64,000 bases of DNA from Martelella mediterranea (GCF_021021415.1 NZ_JAINWJ010000004.1:1-64000), one strand, 5' to 3'; numbered from the stretch's first letter, positions 26,391 through 36,002 are shown. Translations and numbers: made by a program. The notes: a model not told the origin generated them from the letters alone.

Positions 26391-27181
26391 GCTGCAAATC
26401 CTGCGTTCACGCCGTCGAGTTGCAGCGTGAACAGTCGCCCATATTCGGTAGGGCACCAGTCCCTGAACCCGCCGCGGCGCAGCATCTCCCAGGCGCTCGC
26501 CTGGTTGGATGTCACCACCGGCTTTCCGGTGCGCTCCTCGATCTCGGCGATCGCGCCGACCGCGGGCATGGCTGTGCACGAAAGGAATATCGCCTCGTTA
26601 TCGGGGCCATCGGCCGCAATCGCCGCCTCGACGATCGTGTGCTTTGAAAGCCTCGCCATGTCGCGATCATCAGCCAGTCCCAGACAATGATGGCTTGCGA
26701 CATCGAAGCCCTGCGAAGCGAAATATCCGGCGACAGCCTCGCTTGCTTCCGGCAGATAGGGCGTGACGATGGCGATACGGTGCACGCCAAGCGCCTTGAA
26801 AGCGAGCGCCGCGGCGCCGGTGGGCAGCACCACCGGGATGCCAGGCCGCGCGGCATGGATGGACTGCTCGACCGTCTCGACCCCGATTGTGGCCGCGGCG
26901 GACGTGCAGGAATAGCAGATGCCGACAAGCGGGACGCCCGGCGTGATAAGGGCTGCGGCATCGGTGAGAAGCGGCGCCATCTTGCGCAGGTTTTCCGGTG
27001 TCGTCGGATTGGCGTAACGCACGCGGGTCGTATGCACGATTGCCTCGGGCGGAAAGATCCGCACGAAGTCCGGCTCCGTCGTCATGTCGGTCGCAAGGGC
27101 GATGAGGCCGAAGCGCACAGTTGCGCCTGGGCTCTCGTAGCCGATCTGTTGTGGCGACATCGAAACTTGTGGCTCTGCCAT
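26387..27181 (-). CDS. eutA: EutA, Asp/Glu racemase-family protein of ectoine catabolism
   Basis: The 264-residue protein is of the arylmalonate decarboxylase/maleate isomerase type, with two cysteine motifs, GICYSCTSAAATIG and IFLSCTAMPAVG, at the expected catalytic places. Its exact role in hydroxyectoine breakdown is not settled in the literature I know. The ATG at 27181 follows CGGAGAG; a GTG at 27202 is in frame but overlaps that ribosome site. It lies 36 bp after the usp gene. Confidence 0.85.
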   Translation of the reverse strand: MAEPQVSMSPQQIGYESPGATVRFGLIALATDMTTEPDFVRIFPPEAIVHTTRVRYANPTTPENLRKMAPLLTDAAALITPGVPLVGICYSCTSAAATIGVETVEQSIHAARPGIPVVLPTGAAALAFKALGVHRIAIVTPYLPEASEAVAGYFASQGFDVASHHCLGLADDRDMARLSKHTIVEAAIAADGPDNEAIFLSCTAMPAVGAIAEIEERTGKPVVTSNQASAWEMLRRGGFRDWCPTEYGRLFTLQLDGVNAGFAA

Positions 27182-27217
27182 CACGCTCTCCGGGAAACGC
27201 ACAGACGCGTCGCGGCG

Positions 27218-27655
27218 TCAGACGACCAGTACTGGACACGACGCCAGGCTCGTCACCTTATGCGAGACGCTGCCCAGCAGAAAACCCTCTATATCGCCCA
27301 TGCCCCGGCTGCCGACGACGATCAGATCGGCGTCGTGCTCGGCGGAGAACTTCACGATGGTGCGCGCCGGCTGGCCGCTCTTGATGAAGGCGCGAAACCT
27401 GGTGGCGCCGGCGTCCTTGGCCAGCACCTTGGCCTCGTCCGCCACTTCCTTGGCATAGCCGCGCATCGCGTCATCGATGTTCTCCGGGGTCTGCGGACGC
27501 ACCATCGACATCGAACCCTCGAGCAATGAGTGGTGTCGGAATACGGTCAGCATCAGAAGCTCGCCCTCATACCGCGCCTGCATCTGGGCACCGTAGCGGA
27601 TCGCCTTCTTCGAGCCTTCCGACCCGTCGACGGCAACGACAATCGTTTTGAACAT
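27218..27655 (-). CDS. Universal stress protein of the ectoine TRAP operon (TeaD-like)
   Basis: The 145-residue UspA-fold protein has the ATP-binding pattern G-x2-G-x9-G-S intact (GSRGMGDIEGFLLGS). In Halomonas TeaD, encoded with the TeaABC TRAP carrier, is an ATP-binding modulator of ectoine uptake; by position this is its counterpart. GGGAGG precedes the ATG. It lies between the large permease gene and eutA. Confidence 0.88.
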   Translation of the reverse strand: MFKTIVVAVDGSEGSKKAIRYGAQMQARYEGELLMLTVFRHHSLLEGSMSMVRPQTPENIDDAMRGYAKEVADEAKVLAKDAGATRFRAFIKSGQPARTIVKFSAEHDADLIVVGSRGMGDIEGFLLGSVSHKVTSLASCPVLVV

Positions 27656-27671
27656 TCTTTTTCCTCCCGGT

Positions 27672-28955
27672 TTATCTGAATGCCAGATCGCGCGCGAAGA
27701 GTGCGATCTGCGGGAAGAAGATCAGGGCCACCGCGACACCCATGAGAATGAGGATGAAGGGCGGCGTCCCGCGGATCACCTCGATATAGGGGCGCTTGAA
27801 CACCGCGATCGCCGTGAAAATGTCACAGCCGAACGGTGGCGTGGCCGAACCGATCGCAACCTGCAGCGTGATGATGACGCCCACAAGCACCGGATCGAGA
27901 CCGACTGCATCAACGACCGGCGCGAAGATCGGCACCAGAACGAGGATCACGACGATCGGATCGACGAACATGCAGCCGACGAAGAAGGCGATCGAAATGA
28001 CGAACAGCACGCCGATCGCCCCCATCTCGGTAATGCCGATGGCGCCGAGGATTGCCTGCGGCACCTGCGCAAACGAGATCACCCATGAAAAGGCAGCACC
28101 TGCGCCCACCAGAATGAACACAACCGCCGTGATCAGGCCGGTCGACTTGGCGGTCTGGTAGACCTCGCCAACCGTGATCGAACGGAAGACCACGACTTCG
28201 AGAAGCAACGCATAAAGCACGCAGGCCGCGGCGGCTTCGGTCGGGCTGAATACGCCGCCATAGATGCCGCCGATGATGATGACGGGAAAGCCCATCGGCC
28301 AGAGGGCCGCAAGCAATGCCTTGCCGCGCGCGGACCATGTTGCCCGCTCCTCGGTCGGCACGTTGTTCCGCAGCGCGTAGATGTAGCTGTAGATCGAGAA
28401 CAGCGCGAGGATCAGCAGGCCCGGGCCGATGCCGGCGATGAACAGCTCGGCGATCGAGGTATTGGACACGACGCCGTAAATGATCATGCCGATCGAAGGC
28501 GGGATCAGGAAGGCAATGTCGGAGGCGTTGACGATCAGCGCCAGGATGAAACTGTCCTTGTAGCCTGCCTTCAGCATACGCGGCCGAAGCGGCGAGCCCA
28601 CGGCCACCACCGTCGCCTGCGTCGAACCGGAGACCGCGCCGAAAAGCGTACAGGCTGCGGCGGTGGAAATGGCGAGACCACCGCGGACGTGGCCCACAAA
28701 GGCCATCACAAGATCGATCAGACGTCCGGCCGACTGCCCGCGCGTCATGATGTCGGCGGCGAAGATGAACATCGGAACCGCGATCAGCGACGCCGGACGG
28801 ATGCCCGCCAGCATCTGCTGGACCATGGTTTCCATCTGCCCCATTCCGCCGAACATCGTGAAGAACCCGATGAAGGCGCCGACGATGAGCGGGATCATCA
28901 TCGGGAAACCCAGAAGCAGGAGGACGATCATCGCGATGAAAATTGTAGCTGCCAT
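27672..28955 (-). CDS. uehC: UehC, TRAP transporter large permease (DctM family)
   Basis: The 427-residue inner-membrane protein has about twelve hydrophobic segments and DctM features (FGAVSGSTQATVVAVG, PPSIGMIIYGVVSNTSIAELFIAG, FSPTEAAAACVLYALL, IGSATPPFG). It forms the sodium-driven channel for ectoine/hydroxyectoine with UehB. The ATG at 28955 with GAGGAC upstream is preferred over an upstream in-frame start inside uehB. The gap to uehB is 10 bp. Confidence 0.9.
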   Translation of the reverse strand: MAATIFIAMIVLLLLGFPMMIPLIVGAFIGFFTMFGGMGQMETMVQQMLAGIRPASLIAVPMFIFAADIMTRGQSAGRLIDLVMAFVGHVRGGLAISTAAACTLFGAVSGSTQATVVAVGSPLRPRMLKAGYKDSFILALIVNASDIAFLIPPSIGMIIYGVVSNTSIAELFIAGIGPGLLILALFSIYSYIYALRNNVPTEERATWSARGKALLAALWPMGFPVIIIGGIYGGVFSPTEAAAACVLYALLLEVVVFRSITVGEVYQTAKSTGLITAVVFILVGAGAAFSWVISFAQVPQAILGAIGITEMGAIGVLFVISIAFFVGCMFVDPIVVILVLVPIFAPVVDAVGLDPVLVGVIITLQVAIGSATPPFGCDIFTAIAVFKRPYIEVIRGTPPFILILMGVAVALIFFPQIALFARDLAFR

Positions 28956-28965
28956 GATTGCGTCC

Positions 28966-29550
28966 TCAGATCTCGAGTTCGTCTTCTTCATATCCCTCGA
29001 GCACGCTGGTCGAGAGATAGATGTCCCGTGACGTCATGTTCTTGATGGCGGTCAGCACATATTGCGCACCGGTCATGAAGAAGCCGATCGGCACCCAGAT
29101 GAGCGTGATCCAGACGGGAATCTGAAGGGCGGGAAGGACGCGGCCGCGCGACGCCTGCGTCAGGAGGTAGCCAATTGAGTAATAGCAGAGCCCGAACATG
29201 AACAGCGCGGTCACCAGCGCGATGCCTATCATCAGCGGCTTGCGGACATTGCTCGGCAGGGCATCGTAGATCGCCGACATTCGGATGTGGCGTCCGTGCC
29301 GCGCTGCATAGGAGATGCCCGCGAATGTGATGAGGATGATGAGAATGCGGTTGAGTTCTTCGGAGAAGAAGATGCTTTGCTGAAACGCGAAACGGCCCAC
29401 CACATTGGCGACCGTGTTCAGTGCCATCAGCAGGACGCCGGTGGCGAGAAAGAAGGATTCTATCCGGCTGATGGTCGTGTCGATCACGCCCAGAACGCCG
29501 GGTAGGCTGGATTCATGCCGGTCGATACTATCGTCGCCTCTGTCGCTCAT
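28966..29550 (-). CDS. uehB: UehB, TRAP transporter small permease (DctQ family)
   Basis: The 194-residue protein has four hydrophobic segments and the DctQ pattern ([27 protein letters not shown]). It pairs with UehC in the membrane. The start is placed at the ATG at 29550 (MSDRGDDS). A strong hairpin at 29577-29602 lies just upstream, between it and uehA. Confidence 0.88.
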   Translation of the reverse strand: MSDRGDDSIDRHESSLPGVLGVIDTTISRIESFFLATGVLLMALNTVANVVGRFAFQQSIFFSEELNRILIILITFAGISYAARHGRHIRMSAIYDALPSNVRKPLMIGIALVTALFMFGLCYYSIGYLLTQASRGRVLPALQIPVWITLIWVPIGFFMTGAQYVLTAIKNMTSRDIYLSTSVLEGYEEDELEI

Positions 29551-29576
29551 CGCACATGTTCCCGATACTGAAAGAT

Positions 29577-29602
29577 ACCGGGCGGGCTGCAACCCGCCCG
29601 GT
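29577..29602 (-). other. Strong hairpin between uehA and uehB
   Basis: A perfect 10-bp stem, ACCGGGCGGG with CCCGCCCGGT around a 6-nt loop, lies 36 bp after the uehA stop. On the transcribed strand it is followed by ATCTTTC. It could stabilise the uehA message or partly terminate transcription so that binding protein exceeds permease. Confidence 0.7.
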
Positions 29603-29637
29603 TCTGCTCCTGATGATTAGTCCGGACGTATCGGGGC

Positions 29638-30660
29638 TTAGCCGTTCTCGGCAGCCTTCAGGTCGGCCTTCATCTGGTCGAGAATTTTCTTGCCGGAATC
29701 GCCGGTCATCTCGATGAAGGTCGCTTCCACGTCCGCGGCGGCTTCCTTGAAGCACTCGCGCTGCTCTTCATTGAGCACTGTCACCTTCATCTCGGGCTTG
29801 GCGTCCGTGATCTTCTTCAGCTCGGAATCGGCCAGACCCTTCTGGTAGTCGACGATGTAGTCGTAGGCTTCCATCGAGGCCTTCTCGATGAGCTTCTGGT
29901 CTTCCGCGTCCAGCCCGTCGAAGAAGTCCTTGTTGGCCATCACCGCCGTGGTGAAATTGTTGTGGCCGGCATAGGTGATGTAGTCGGTCACCTCATAGAG
30001 CTTCGTCGAATACAGGAAGAAGGTCGGGTTTTCCTGGCCCTGAATGATGTTCGTCTGCAGCGAACCGTAAACCTCGCCCCAAGGCAGCGGAGTCGGCGTC
30101 GCGCCGAATGCCTTGTAGCTCTCAACCAGCAGCGGGTTGGTCATGACGCGGAATTTCACGCCCTCGAGATCGGCGCAGGATTCCACCGGCTCCTTGGTGG
30201 TCATGGCGACTTCGCCTTCAGGGAACATCGTGAGCAGCTCGAGACCCTGCTCGGCATAGAGCTCGGGGAACATCTCGTTGACGGCCTTGGAGTCCTTGTA
30301 GAAACGCGCAAGCTGTTCCTGGTCGGTCGGCAGCAGGTACGGCACGAAGAAGACCTGGGCTTCCGGGATCAGCGAGCCGGTGAAGCCAGGCGACTGGTCA
30401 ACGAACTGAAGGATGCCGGACTGGGCCTGTTCCATGATGTCCGCGGATTCGCCGAGCGTGCCGAACGGGAAGAGCTGGACCTGGTGATCGGAATTGGCCT
30501 CGATCACTTCCTTGAACTTCTGGGCGTATTTGCCCTGCACTTCGTCCATGGCTTCCTCGAAGGCGTACTTCCAGGTGGCCGCATGCGCGGTGCCGATACC
30601 GGCGACGGCGATCACGGTCGCAGCGATGGAACTGAAAAAGATTTGCTTGTTAATGCGCAT
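29638..30660 (-). CDS. uehA: UehA, TRAP ectoine/hydroxyectoine-binding protein (DctP family)
   Basis: The 340-residue periplasmic receptor has a signal peptide cut after AHA near residue 27. DctP-family features include the ligand-binding arginine in GVKFRVMTNPLLVESYKA and PTPLPWGEVYGSLQTNII. It captures ectoines at low concentration for UehBC. The ATG at 30660 follows GGGAGC. It is the first gene of the uptake operon after enuR. Promoter DNA upstream is AT-rich with a perfect inverted repeat. Confidence 0.9.
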   Translation of the reverse strand: MRINKQIFFSSIAATVIAVAGIGTAHAATWKYAFEEAMDEVQGKYAQKFKEVIEANSDHQVQLFPFGTLGESADIMEQAQSGILQFVDQSPGFTGSLIPEAQVFFVPYLLPTDQEQLARFYKDSKAVNEMFPELYAEQGLELLTMFPEGEVAMTTKEPVESCADLEGVKFRVMTNPLLVESYKAFGATPTPLPWGEVYGSLQTNIIQGQENPTFFLYSTKLYEVTDYITYAGHNNFTTAVMANKDFFDGLDAEDQKLIEKASMEAYDYIVDYQKGLADSELKKITDAKPEMKVTVLNEEQRECFKEAAADVEATFIEMTGDSGKKILDQMKADLKAAENG

Positions 30661-30974
30661 AAATGGTTGCTCCCATTGTGTTGGTGCGCGACCGCAATGG
30701 CGTATGGGCCTGCCACGGTTATACCGGGCCGGAATATTGCCTCGATTTCGGTCTGCGCTGTCTCCGGCTTCGACGATCCGAATTGATCGCGCCGGTGTTC
30801 CCGCCCTATGTTTGTTATTGTTCTGATTTGGCAACGGTGAAACAATGACAATTTAGAGTCAATGATTATATTAAATCATTACAATTTCGAATTAAGCCTG
30901 CTGACAGTCAAAGCCGACCGTCCGGCAGACTTTGCTCGGTCATGGAACCAGGAGATTGGTCGCGGACGGCAAGC
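30661..30974. promoter_or_regulatory. enuR-uehA intergenic control region with a 20-bp inverted repeat
   Basis: This 314-bp non-coding stretch is AT-rich between about 30820 and 30900. A perfect inverted repeat AATGATT-N6-AATCATT lies at 30861-30880. It is the best candidate for an operator controlling uehA, with EnuR as the natural candidate protein. I saw no convincing -35/-10 pair. Confidence 0.5.
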
Positions 30975-32363
30975 CTAATTGGTGAGAAGCGCCGGCTCGA
31001 AACGGCTGCGGACAAGCCGGCCGATAACCCTCAAACCGCTCTCCAGCATTTCGATCGACTGCCCTCCGAGACACACGCGCACCGCCGGCTCCGTATGATC
31101 ATCGGCGATCGCGAACGCGCCTCCCGGCGCAACCGCAACGCCCTGCTGGCGGGCATGGGAGACAAAATCGTCCTCGCTCCAGCCGGGAGGCATCGGCAGC
31201 CAGATATGCATACCGTTGGGCGAGGATCTGAAGGGGACGCCCGCCAGAATGATCTCGGCCAGCCGGTTGCGTTTGGCGAAGGCCTCGGCCTGGAAACGTG
31301 CAAGCATCTCGGCGGTCCCGTCCTCGATCCAGCGTGCGGCTATTTCCGCCAGCATGGGCGTTGCCATCCAGTTGACAACGAGATGGCGGTTGGCGGTCGC
31401 GGCCTCCAGCGCCTCGGGCATGACGAGAAAGCCCAGCCGCAGTCCCGGCATCACGCATTTTGTCAGCCCGGTGAAATAGAAGGTCCGCTCGGGCGCCATA
31501 TTGGCGATCGGCGCCGGGCGCTTGGCCTGCATTGGCCCCCAGGCATCGTTCTCGATGATGATGATATCGCGTTGCCGGGCGACATCGACGAGCGCGCGAC
31601 GCCGCTCTTCCGACATGATCCGGGCCTGCGGGCCAAGGCCCGCGGGCATCAGGTAGACCGCGCGAACGGTCTCGCGCAGGCTCAACCGTTCAAGCGCTTC
31701 GGGGATCATGCCCTGATCGTCGGACGGCACGCCGCGAAGGCGATAGCCGAGATAGCCGGCAAGGGGCTTGAGCGTATGATGCGTGAGGGTCTCGGCCGCG
31801 ATCAGGTCGCCGCCATTGGCCGCGGTCAGGACCGCCAGCGCCATCGAGGGGCTCGACCCGTTGGTGATCATAACCCCCTGCGATTGCAGCTCGATTCCGC
31901 AATGCCTCAGCCACTTGATGGCGTTTTCGCGGTATTTCCCGAGTGCGGTGGCCGGCCTGAACGACGCGTAGATCGTGGTTGGCAGATTGTCGGCGAGATC
32001 CCTCAGCGCCTGCTTCATCAACTCGGCATGGATAGGCTCGAGTACCGGCTTCAGCAGCGACAAGTCGATCATCGGGCCGTCGGGATTACGCGGCAGATAG
32101 GGCGTGCGGGTCTCATTGCCGGTGGCGCGCACAAAGGTGCCGCGACCCACTTCGCCGCTGATGACGCCGCGCCTGATCAGTTCGTCATAGGCGCGCCCCA
32201 CCGTCTGCACGCTGAGCCCAAGGTCGTAGGCGAGATTGCGATGGGTGGGGAGACGGTCCCCCTGCTTGAGCTGACCGCTTTCAATTGCTTGCATAACCGC
32301 GTCGGCCAGCGAACGATAAGCGGGACGACGAAGCGTCCCGGGTTGTGGAGGCCATATTGTCAT
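30975..32363 (-). CDS. enuR: EnuR, MocR-type GntR/PLP regulator of ectoine use
   Basis: The 462-residue repressor joins a GntR winged helix (about 12-80; HRNLAYDLGLSVQTVGRAYDE) to an aminotransferase-fold sensor. PLP-binding lysine is Lys302 in FTGLTKCVMPG, the same number as reported for Ruegeria EnuR, and ENDAWGP supplies the PLP-contacting region. EnuR releases DNA when PLP reacts with diaminobutyrate-type intermediates. It is upstream of uehA on the same strand and 63 bp from the divergent asnC gene, so it can reach both promoters. Confidence 0.9.
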   Translation of the reverse strand: MTIWPPQPGTLRRPAYRSLADAVMQAIESGQLKQGDRLPTHRNLAYDLGLSVQTVGRAYDELIRRGVISGEVGRGTFVRATGNETRTPYLPRNPDGPMIDLSLLKPVLEPIHAELMKQALRDLADNLPTTIYASFRPATALGKYRENAIKWLRHCGIELQSQGVMITNGSSPSMALAVLTAANGGDLIAAETLTHHTLKPLAGYLGYRLRGVPSDDQGMIPEALERLSLRETVRAVYLMPAGLGPQARIMSEERRRALVDVARQRDIIIIENDAWGPMQAKRPAPIANMAPERTFYFTGLTKCVMPGLRLGFLVMPEALEAATANRHLVVNWMATPMLAEIAARWIEDGTAEMLARFQAEAFAKRNRLAEIILAGVPFRSSPNGMHIWLPMPPGWSEDDFVSHARQQGVAVAPGGAFAIADDHTEPAVRVCLGGQSIEMLESGLRVIGRLVRSRFEPALLTN

Positions 32364-32426
32364 GATTTAGTGTGACCCGAAAAAGGGACAATTGACAAGC
32401 CCCTCGCCATTCTGTGGAAACCCGCA

Positions 32427-32912
32427 ATGATCAAGCTCGACGACCGCGATATCAAGATTCTGTCCGTTCTCGACCGCGAGGGACGCATCTCCAAGACGGA
32501 GCTCGCCAGGCGCGTCTCCCTGTCGGCCACGCCCTGCTGGGAACGGCTTCAGCGGCTGGAGAAGGCAGGCATCATTTCTGCCTACCGCGCGGAAATCAGC
32601 CTGAAGAAAATTGCCGCTCATGTGGAGGTCTTCGTGATGGCGGAACTCGAAAATCACCGGGTCGAAACCATGCAGGGCTTCGAGCGAGCCGTAGAGCGCT
32701 ACGACGAGATCGTCAATTGCTGGGCGCTGGGGGGCGGTTACGATTATCTGCTGCATGTCGTCTGCAGGGACATCGACACCTACCAGCGCATGATCGACCA
32801 GTTGCTCGGCGAAGGCGCGGGCTTTGCGCGCTACTTCACCTATGTCGTCACCAAGCCCGTTAAATCCGGCCGCATTCCCTTCGAGGCCCTGCTGCCACGC
32901 GGCAAGGGTTGA
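32427..32912 (+). CDS. AsnC/Lrp-family activator of the ectoine locus (DoeX-like)
   Basis: The 161-residue protein has an N-terminal helix-turn-helix (ISKTELARRVSLSATPCWERLQRLEKAGII) and a C-terminal RAM effector domain. Genes of this kind are part of nearly all ectoine catabolic clusters, where the protein (DoeX, AsnC) responds to diaminobutyrate. Here it heads the plus-strand arm asnC-ssd-atf, divergent from enuR. Confidence 0.88.
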   Translation: MIKLDDRDIKILSVLDREGRISKTELARRVSLSATPCWERLQRLEKAGIISAYRAEISLKKIAAHVEVFVMAELENHRVETMQGFERAVERYDEIVNCWALGGGYDYLLHVVCRDIDTYQRMIDQLLGEGAGFARYFTYVVTKPVKSGRIPFEALLPRGKG

Positions 32913-33060
32913 TTTCTCTCCCTTTCGCCCCGCAAAAAAGAGGAATCCTCTGGCCGGGACATTTCGATAAGAGAAACCGACTGCCAGCCGCCCGATAGTC
33001 TCGACGCATCCGATCGCCCCCCTGAGCGGCGATCCATCACGGACAAAACGGGAGAGAGAC

Positions 33061-34551
33061 ATGGCAGAAGCGCACCGCATCGATACCGACCGCCGGGACA
33101 TGTCCCGTCTCGACGATCCCAAACTCCTGCGCAGCTTCTCATACGTTGACGGCAAGTGGACGGCGGCAACCGACGGCGCGGCGATCAGCGTGACCAACCC
33201 GGCCGACGGTTCCGAGTTCGGCGAAATCGCAGCGCTGAGCGGTGACGACAGCGCCGCCGCACTCGACGCCGCGCAGACGGCCTTCCCCGCATGGGCGTCC
33301 CTCCTGCCGCAGGAGCGTTCGACCATCCTGCGACGCTGGTTCGCGTTGATGGGCGAACATCGCGAGGATCTGGCCCGCATCATGGTGCTCGAACAGGGCA
33401 AGCCGATCTCGGAAGCACGCGGCGAGATCGACTATGCCGCGGCCTTCATCGAGTTCTACGCCGAGGAAGCCAAGCGCCCCAACATAGAAAGCGTGACCTC
33501 GCACCTGCATGATGCCGAAGTCGAGGTGTGGCGCGAGCCGCTCGGCGTCGCAGCGCTTATCACGCCGTGGAACTTCCCCTCGGCGATGATCACCCGCAAG
33601 GCGGCGGCGGCCCTTGCCGCCGGCTGCACCGTGCTCGTTCATCCCTCCGCCGAGACCCCGTTCTCCGCACTCGCGCTGGCCGAGCTTGCCGAACGCGCAG
33701 GCCTTCCCGCCGGCGTCTTCAACGTCGTCACCGGGGATGCCGCCACTGTCGTCGAGCCCTGGCTCAACGATACCCGTGTTCGCGCGCTGTCCTTCACCGG
33801 CTCCACCGAGATCGGCAAGCATCTCTACCGGCGCTCCGCCGACACGGTGAAGCGCCTCGTGCTGGAACTCGGCGGCCACGCGCCTTTCATCCTGTTTGCC
33901 GATGCCGACATGGACCAGGCCATCGACGAGGCGATCAAGGCCAAGTTCGCAACCTCGGGCCAGGATTGCCTCGGCGCCAACCGTTTCTTCGTGCAACGCT
34001 CTGTCTACAACACTTTCTGCGAAAAATTCGCCGCCCGCACCGCCATGCTGTCGGTCGGCGTCGGCATGGACGATCCCGATATCGGCCCGCTGATGAACGA
34101 AAAGGCCGTCGCCAAACAGCGCCAGCATGTCGAGGACGCCGTCAGCAAGGGCGCGCGCGTGCTGACCGGCGGCAAGGGTCACCAAGCCGGCAACCTCTTC
34201 TTCGAGCCGACGGTGCTTGCCGATGTGCCGGCCGATGCCCTCATCATGCATGAGGAAACATTCGGCCCCGTGGCCGCGATCGCGCCCTTCGACACCGAAG
34301 AGGAAGCGCTAGCCCGCGCTAACGACACCGAATACGGCCTCGTCGCCTATCTTCACACACAGGACCCGCGCCGCATCTACCGCGCCAGCCGGGCGCTGCA
34401 GTTCGGCATGGTCGCCGTCAACCGCACCAAGGTCACCGGCGCGCCGATACCCTTTGGCGGCATGAAGCAGTCCGGCCTCGAACGCGAAGGCTCGCGTCTC
34501 GGCATGGAGGCCTTCACCGAAGTCAAATATGTCTGCCGCGACTGGGCGTGA
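33061..34551 (+). CDS. doeC: Aspartate-semialdehyde dehydrogenase of ectoine catabolism (DoeC; aldehyde dehydrogenase family)
   Basis: The 496-residue NAD(P)-dependent aldehyde dehydrogenase has catalytic Cys303 (SGQDCLGANRF), general base Glu269 (LVLELGGHAPF) and Asn171 (TPWNFPSAM). It resembles succinate-semialdehyde dehydrogenases. In ectoine breakdown this partner oxidises L-aspartate-semialdehyde to aspartate. GGGAGAGAGAC precedes the ATG. It lies between the asnC and aminotransferase genes. Confidence 0.88.
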   Translation: MAEAHRIDTDRRDMSRLDDPKLLRSFSYVDGKWTAATDGAAISVTNPADGSEFGEIAALSGDDSAAALDAAQTAFPAWASLLPQERSTILRRWFALMGEHREDLARIMVLEQGKPISEARGEIDYAAAFIEFYAEEAKRPNIESVTSHLHDAEVEVWREPLGVAALITPWNFPSAMITRKAAAALAAGCTVLVHPSAETPFSALALAELAERAGLPAGVFNVVTGDAATVVEPWLNDTRVRALSFTGSTEIGKHLYRRSADTVKRLVLELGGHAPFILFADADMDQAIDEAIKAKFATSGQDCLGANRFFVQRSVYNTFCEKFAARTAMLSVGVGMDDPDIGPLMNEKAVAKQRQHVEDAVSKGARVLTGGKGHQAGNLFFEPTVLADVPADALIMHEETFGPVAAIAPFDTEEEALARANDTEYGLVAYLHTQDPRRIYRASRALQFGMVAVNRTKVTGAPIPFGGMKQSGLEREGSRLGMEAFTEVKYVCRDWA

Positions 34552-34606
34552 GCCCGCGGCGGAACCGCGCAACAACACGAACGAACGATAATCGAAAGGA
34601 AAGCCG

Positions 34607-35977
34607 ATGCTTCGCAACGACCAGCTTGACCAGTGGGATCACGACCACTTCTTCCACCCCTCGACCCATCTGGGACAGTTCGCCCGTGGTGAAATGAAGA
34701 ACCGGATCGTCACCGGCGGCGAGGGCGTCCATATCTCGGACCGCGAGGGCAACAGGCTGCTCGACGCCTTCGCCGGCCTCTACTGCGTCAATATCGGCTA
34801 CGGCCGCCGGGAAGTCGCCGATGCCATCGCCGAGCAGGCCAGGGAGTTGGCCTACTACCACTCCTATGTCGGCCATGGCACCGAAGCCTCGGTGACGCTC
34901 GCCAAGATGATCATCGATCGCGCGCCCGCGAACATGAGCCGCGTCTATTTCGGCCTGTCGGGTTCGGATGCCAACGAGACCAACATCAAGCTCGTCTGGT
35001 ACTACAACAACATCCTCGGCCGTCCCGAGAAGAAGAAGATCATCTCCCGCTGGCGCGGCTATCACGGCTCGGGTCTGATGACCGGTTCATTGACCGGGCT
35101 CGAACTGTTTCACAAGAAGTTCGACCTGCCGCTCAACACCGTCATCCACACCGAGGCGCCCTATTATTACCGCCGCGACGACCTGACGATGTCGGAAGAA
35201 GACTTCGTCGCGCATTGCGCCCGTGAACTCGAAGCCCTGATCGAGCGGGAAGGCGCCGACACCATCGCGGCCTTCATCGGCGAGCCGGTTCTCGGCACCG
35301 GCGGCATCGTGCCGCCGCCCGCCGGCTACTGGGAAGCCATCCAGAACGTGCTGAAAAAACACGATATCCTGCTGATCGCCGACGAAGTGGTCACCGGCTT
35401 CGGCCGTCTGGGCACCATGTTCGGCTCCGCCCATTACGGCATCGAGCCTGACATCATCACCATCGCCAAGGGCCTGACCTCGGCCTATGCCCCGCTGTCG
35501 GGCTCGATCATCTCCGACAAGGTGTGGAAGGTCCTTGAGCAGGGCACAGACGAGAACGGCCCGATCGGTCATGGCTGGACCTATTCCGCGCACCCGATCG
35601 GCGCGGCGGCCGGCGTTGCCAACCTGCAGCTTCTCGACAAGCTGAACCTGATCTCGAATGCCGGCGAGACCGGCGCCTATCTCAACAAGGCCATGTCCGA
35701 CGCGCTCGGCGACCACGCCAATGTCGGCGAGATCCGCGGTGAAGGCATGCTCTGCGCCGTCGAGTTCGTCGAGGACCGCGACAGCCGCACCTTCTTTGAC
35801 GCGTCGAGGAAGATCGGACCGTCGGTGTCTGCCGCCATGCTGAAGCGCGGCGTCATCGCCCGCGCCATGCCGCAGGGCGATATCATCGGCTACGCCCCGC
35901 CCTTCTGCCTGACCCGTGAGGAAGCCGACACCATCGTTTCGGCCACCGTCGACGCGGTGAAGGAAGTGCTCGGCTAG
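34607..35977 (+). CDS. doeD: Diaminobutyrate aminotransferase of ectoine catabolism (DoeD; class III)
   Basis: The 456-residue class III PLP aminotransferase has the metal- and PLP-aspartate motif DEVVTGFGRLG (259-269) and the PLP lysine Lys288 in TIAKGLTSAYAPLSG. In the pathway it converts diaminobutyrate to aspartate-semialdehyde. It is the last gene of the plus-strand arm; a strong terminator follows 25 bp later. AAAGGAAAG precedes the ATG. Confidence 0.88.
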   Translation: MLRNDQLDQWDHDHFFHPSTHLGQFARGEMKNRIVTGGEGVHISDREGNRLLDAFAGLYCVNIGYGRREVADAIAEQARELAYYHSYVGHGTEASVTLAKMIIDRAPANMSRVYFGLSGSDANETNIKLVWYYNNILGRPEKKKIISRWRGYHGSGLMTGSLTGLELFHKKFDLPLNTVIHTEAPYYYRRDDLTMSEEDFVAHCARELEALIEREGADTIAAFIGEPVLGTGGIVPPPAGYWEAIQNVLKKHDILLIADEVVTGFGRLGTMFGSAHYGIEPDIITIAKGLTSAYAPLSGSIISDKVWKVLEQGTDENGPIGHGWTYSAHPIGAAAGVANLQLLDKLNLISNAGETGAYLNKAMSDALGDHANVGEIRGEGMLCAVEFVEDRDSRTFFDASRKIGPSVSAAMLKRGVIARAMPQGDIIGYAPPFCLTREEADTIVSATVDAVKEVLG

Positions 35978-36002
35978 AATGTTGTCGCCGTCTGAGAAAC
36001 GA

